DNA of 64,000 nucleotides from Micromonospora phaseoli (GTDB lineage Bacteria > Actinomycetota > Actinomycetes > Mycobacteriales > Micromonosporaceae): the NCBI RefSeq assembly GCF_900109115.1, contig NZ_FNYV01000013.1:1-64000 (forward strand), given 5' to 3'. Below the pieces are notes generated by a model. That model saw only the letters and a program-made list of their open reading frames with translations, had not been told where the DNA came from and made no database searches. The position numbers were made by a program, and so were the translations under genes. Numbering within the stretch: the stretch's first letter is position 1; every line of letters starts with the position of its first letter. Positions 63,980 through 64,000 of this stretch are shown one piece after another.

Positions 63980-64000
63980 CGCTGGGGCACCTTGTCGTCG

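Overview
The window is very GC-rich, with strong G/C preference at third codon positions, many GTG starts and frequent 4-base ATGA/GTGA gene overlaps. Gene order matches the ppa-to-panD and crp-nth-marP neighbourhoods of Mycobacterium tuberculosis. The transporter set, the orphan NuoD paralogue and the paired GGGGCCC repeats point to an actinomycete of the Micromonosporaceae (Micromonospora/Salinispora type). That last step is inference.

Layout. (1) 1-348: right-hand part of an IS5-family insertion sequence, cut by the window edge, abutting a structured GGGGCCC repeat at the 3' end of panD. (2) 398-2696: panD, panC and a Rossmann/DUF2520 gene (pantothenate), on the minus strand. (3) 2810-5090: a MidA/NDUFAF7-like methyltransferase followed by a stand-alone NuoD paralogue. 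(4) 5149-13696: a coiled-coil membrane protein, an OpuC-type osmolyte ABC transporter whose binding protein looks circularly permuted, and several small membrane proteins. (5) 13178-15564: DUF3180, folK, folB, folP. (6) 15910-24223: a type IV secretion-like operon (pilin-like, PrgI/VirB3-like, VirB4, VirB6-like, VirB8-like, lytic transglycosylase/M23) with no relaxase or VirD4. (7) 24227-28263: a small membrane protein and a two-gene unit of a degenerate FtsK/SpoIIIE protein plus a membrane partner. (8) 28299-39565: folE, ftsH, hpt, GlxA-type regulator, gamma-glutamyltransferase, tilS, zinc metalloprotease, dacB, ppa. (9) 39593-46434: a partial type VII secretion locus (eccD, eccC, mycP). (10) 46528-53454: PAP2 phosphatase, marP, Nudix, thioredoxin-like, nth, CapA-like, cbiZ and crp. 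(11) 53699-62898: a TetR-led operon for acyl-CoA catabolism (AtuA, two acyl-CoA dehydrogenases, a biotin-dependent carboxylase pair), resembling acyclic terpene or leucine degradation. (12) 62930-63979: a multi-spanning membrane protein.

How it fits together. In M. tuberculosis the order ppa-dacB-metalloprotease-tilS-hpt-ftsH-folE-folP-folB-folK-DUF3180-(membrane)-DUF2520-panC-panD is nearly continuous. Here the same order is kept but opened at three places by extra modules. The largest, about 12 kb between folP and folE, carries the relaxase-less secretion machine and the FtsK-like unit.

The most interesting items are: that orphan secretion module with a P-loop-less FtsK homologue next to it; the methyltransferase/NuoD pair, which mirrors the mitochondrial NDUFAF7/NDUFS2 enzyme-substrate pair; the circularly permuted binding protein; and a structured repeat inserted in frame into atuA that also introduces a TTA codon.
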